Origin: Prochlorococcus sp. AG-418-G18
GTDB taxonomy: Bacteria > Cyanobacteriota > Cyanobacteriia > PCC-6307 > Cyanobiaceae
DNA: 57,949 nt
Direction of reading: 5' to 3'
Assembly (NCBI GenBank): GCA_003214215.1
Contig: QCLX01000007.1
Coordinates: 1 to 57,949 of the forward strand
Of the stretch, positions 56,140 to 57,949 are shown one piece after another. How positions within the stretch are numbered: the stretch's first letter is position 1; the number at the start of each line of letters is the position of its first letter. The translations under genes and the position numbers were made by a program. The notes under the pieces were generated by a model. That model worked only from the letters and a program-made list of their open reading frames with translations. It did no database searches and was not told where the DNA came from.

Positions 56140-56256
56140 ATGAAGGTCAGATCTTCAGTCAAAAAAATAAGTCCTGACGATCAGATCGTGAGGAGAAGAG
56201 GTAAAATCTATGTTATTAACAAGAAAAGACCTCGCAATAAACAACGTCAGGGTTAA
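56140..56256 (+). CDS. rpmJ: 50S ribosomal protein L36, zinc-free form
   Basis: A 38-residue gene in the gap between adk and rpsM. It reads [20 protein letters not shown] then [18 protein letters not shown], a complete L36. The four zinc ligands of the C+ form (C-x2-C...C-x4-H) are absent, replaced by polar residues, so this is the C- paralogue type, often linked to zinc-poor conditions. Confidence 0.95.
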   Translation: MKVRSSVKKISPDDQIVRRRGKIYVINKKRPRNKQRQG

Positions 56257-56298
56257 ATTTAAACCCTTATAATTCAAACTTTTATTTATTCAAAACAC

Positions 56299-56664
56299 GT
56301 GGCCAGGATTGCAGGAATTGACATACCTCGCGAAAAGCGAGTTGAAGTTGCACTTACATACGTTTATGGAATTGGTTTGACAAGATCAAAACTTATTCTT
56401 GCTAATACGGGTGTAAACCCAGATATTCGTGTCAAGGATCTTTCAGATTCTGATGTGCAAAAACTTAGAGGAGCTACAGAAGAATTCACATTAGAAGGAG
56501 ATTTAAGAAGAAAAGAGGGAATGGCCTTAAAACGTCTACAAGATATTGGGTGTGTAAGAGGAAGAAGACATAGAATGAGTCTTCCCGTGAGAGGTCAAAG
56601 AACCAGAACTAATGCAAGAACAAGAAGAGGTTCAAGAAAAACAGTTGCTGGAAGAAAAAAATAA
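56299..56664 (+). CDS. rpsM: 30S ribosomal protein S13
   Basis: 121 residues from GTG 56299 ([25 protein letters not shown]), the canonical start; no ATG is available nearby. [41 protein letters not shown] is the S13 C-terminal signature that touches the P-site tRNA and bridges to 50S. Confidence 0.97.
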   Translation: MARIAGIDIPREKRVEVALTYVYGIGLTRSKLILANTGVNPDIRVKDLSDSDVQKLRGATEEFTLEGDLRRKEGMALKRLQDIGCVRGRRHRMSLPVRGQRTRTNARTRRGSRKTVAGRKK

Positions 56665-56717
56665 TTAATTAAATCTATTCACAAATTTCAGTATTAACAG
56701 TATTAAATTTAAACATC

Positions 56718-57110
56718 ATGGCAGCTACAGTTAAAAAAACAGGTTCAAAAAAATCCAAACGGAATGTACCTAATGGTGTGGTACACATACAAAGCACATT
56801 TAATAACACTATCGTTTCAATTACTGACACTTCAGGCCATGTAATTTCTTGGTCTTCTGCAGGAGCTAGTGGTTTTAAAGGAGCTCGAAAAGGTACACCA
56901 TTTGCTGCTCAAACAGCAGCTGAAGCTGCAGCCAGAAGAGCACTTGATCAAGGCATGAGACAAATAGAAGTGCTAGTTAGAGGACCCGGCTCAGGTAGGG
57001 AAACGGCCATAAGAGCTTTACAAATGGCTGGTTTAGAAATAACTCTAATAAGAGATGTAACTCCATTACCTCATAATGGATGTAGAAGACCTAAAAGGAG
57101 ACGAGTTTAG
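56718..57110 (+). CDS. rpsK: 30S ribosomal protein S11
   Basis: 130 residues; [56 protein letters not shown] and [24 protein letters not shown] with the end [18 protein letters not shown] are S11 hallmarks. It forms part of the platform near the anti-Shine-Dalgarno region. rpsD (S4) does not follow; rpoA does after 52 bp. Confidence 0.98.
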   Translation: MAATVKKTGSKKSKRNVPNGVVHIQSTFNNTIVSITDTSGHVISWSSAGASGFKGARKGTPFAAQTAAEAAARRALDQGMRQIEVLVRGPGSGRETAIRALQMAGLEITLIRDVTPLPHNGCRRPKRRRV

Positions 57111-57162
57111 GTCTTAATCATTCTCCACACCCCCCAAAAAAACTTTTAACCTTATTTTTTCC

Positions 57163-57949
57163 GTGTTGCAATACCAAATTGACAGAATTGACCATCAAAT
57201 AGCAGATGATCGCTCCCAAACAGGAACTTTCTTAATTGGCCCTTTAGAAAGGGGACAAGCTACCACATTAGGCAATTCGCTTAGACGAGTCCTAATGGGA
57301 GGACTTGAAGGAAGTGCAGTAACTGCTGTAAGAATTGCAGGAATTAACCATGAATATGCAACAATTCCTGGAGTTAGAGAAGACGTTTTAGATATTCTTC
57401 TCAATTGTAAGCAACTATCAATTAATAGTACTAATCCAGAGCTCGAAATCGGCAGGCTAGTAGCAAGCGGTCCAATGGAAGTGAAAGCGAATGATATTCA
57501 ATTCTCATCTCAAGTTGAAATAGTTGATGGTGAAAAACCGATTGCAACTATTCAAGATGGTCATAACTTGGAGCTGGAAATTCATGTTGAAAGAGGTGTT
57601 GGGTATAGACCCGTAGATCGTAAGAACGAAGAGACATCTGCTATTGATTTACTTCAGATAGATGCTGTATTTATGCCAGTCAAGAGAGTTAATTTTACGA
57701 TTGATGAAACTGCTGTAGCAGAGGGTGGAACAGGTAGAGAAAGATTAAAAATGGAAGTAGTAACGGACGGCTCGACCAGTCCTGATGATGCAATTGCTGA
57801 AGCTGCAAACCAGTTAATAGAACTCTTTCAACCACTTGCTACTGTTACTATGGTTGAAGAAATCCCTGAAGAACCAGAACCTTCTCCTGAAGCGCAAATT
57901 CCCTTAGAGGAACTAAACTTGTCCGTTAGAGCATATAATTGTTTAAAAA
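57163..57949 (+). CDS. rpoA: RNA polymerase subunit alpha, 3' end outside window
   Basis: The frame opens with GTG TTG (57163, 57166), giving [23 protein letters not shown], and stays open to the last base (262 codons visible). [33 protein letters not shown] is the dimerisation and assembly motif of the N-terminal domain. [31 protein letters not shown] is the linker and start of the C-terminal DNA-binding domain, which lies beyond the window. It is transcribed with the ribosomal genes. Confidence 0.96.
   Translation, partial: MLQYQIDRIDHQIADDRSQTGTFLIGPLERGQATTLGNSLRRVLMGGLEGSAVTAVRIAGINHEYATIPGVREDVLDILLNCKQLSINSTNPELEIGRLVASGPMEVKANDIQFSSQVEIVDGEKPIATIQDGHNLELEIHVERGVGYRPVDRKNEETSAIDLLQIDAVFMPVKRVNFTIDETAVAEGGTGRERLKMEVVTDGSTSPDDAIAEAANQLIELFQPLATVTMVEEIPEEPEPSPEAQIPLEELNLSVRAYNCLK

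Noticed and set aside
1-57949. CRISPR arrays, insertion sequences, prophage or island borders
   Set aside because: No direct-repeat array, transposase, integrase or phage gene was seen; tRNA genes are intact and have no nearby duplicated 3' ends.

Overview
The window is a compact, very A+T-rich stretch of a cyanobacterial chromosome. It looks like a high-light Prochlorococcus or very close relative. Supporting signs are psaD, ndhN, a ho-pebA-pebB bilin operon, ldpA, cyanobacterial glutamate-cysteine ligase, a panC-cmk fusion, a CAAD thylakoid protein, DUF2839, and the cyanobacterial order of the ribosomal protein cluster. I see no prophage, insertion sequence, CRISPR array or obvious genomic island. 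Nearly all of it is core genome, and no stretch longer than 294 bases lacks a gene.

Layout. 1-9058: glycogen phosphorylase, a CPA2-type cation/proton antiporter behind a terminator-like hairpin, a three-gene run (alpha/beta hydrolase, aldose epimerase, DUF1537 kinase) and isocitrate dehydrogenase. 9269-12452: an unknown protein, then heme oxygenase, pebA and pebB (heme to phycoerythrobilin) and a low-molecular-weight phosphatase. 12455-22837: panC-cmk, purM, two linked unknown proteins, tRNA-Cys, an LpxB-related glycosyltransferase, an RNase D-like exonuclease, a cytochrome b6f heme-assembly protein, hemF, mrp and rodA. 22837-32160: an atypical histidine kinase, psaD, trpE-gshA, ppc, a GNAT-like protein, tRNA-Arg and recF. 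32213-42710: speD, larE-like, tandem-domain cobO, moeB-rhodanese, CAAD protein, fructosamine kinase, crtD-like desaturase, tyrA, a degenerate DinG-like protein, DUF2839 and recA. 42795-45271: a LexA-type box, a HAD phosphatase, tRNA-Gln, ldpA and ndhN. 45552-57949: rplC to rpoA, the S10/spc/alpha cluster without rpsJ, rpsN or rpmD; rpoA is cut by the window end.

Together the genes cover carbon storage and entry (glgP, ppc, icd), tetrapyrrole and bilin metabolism (hemF, ho1, pebA, pebB), photosystem I and NDH-1 function, amino acid and cofactor synthesis, SOS repair (recA, recF) and translation. The most notable points are: recF lacks a canonical start codon in frame and begins beside an A7T7 tract; two divergent genes have start codons 4 bp apart; a terminator-like hairpin sits just before the antiporter start; the DinG-like helicase and the histidine kinase have each lost hallmark nucleotide-binding motifs; and a perfect cyanobacterial SOS box precedes recA. 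I did not find a clearly new multi-gene system.
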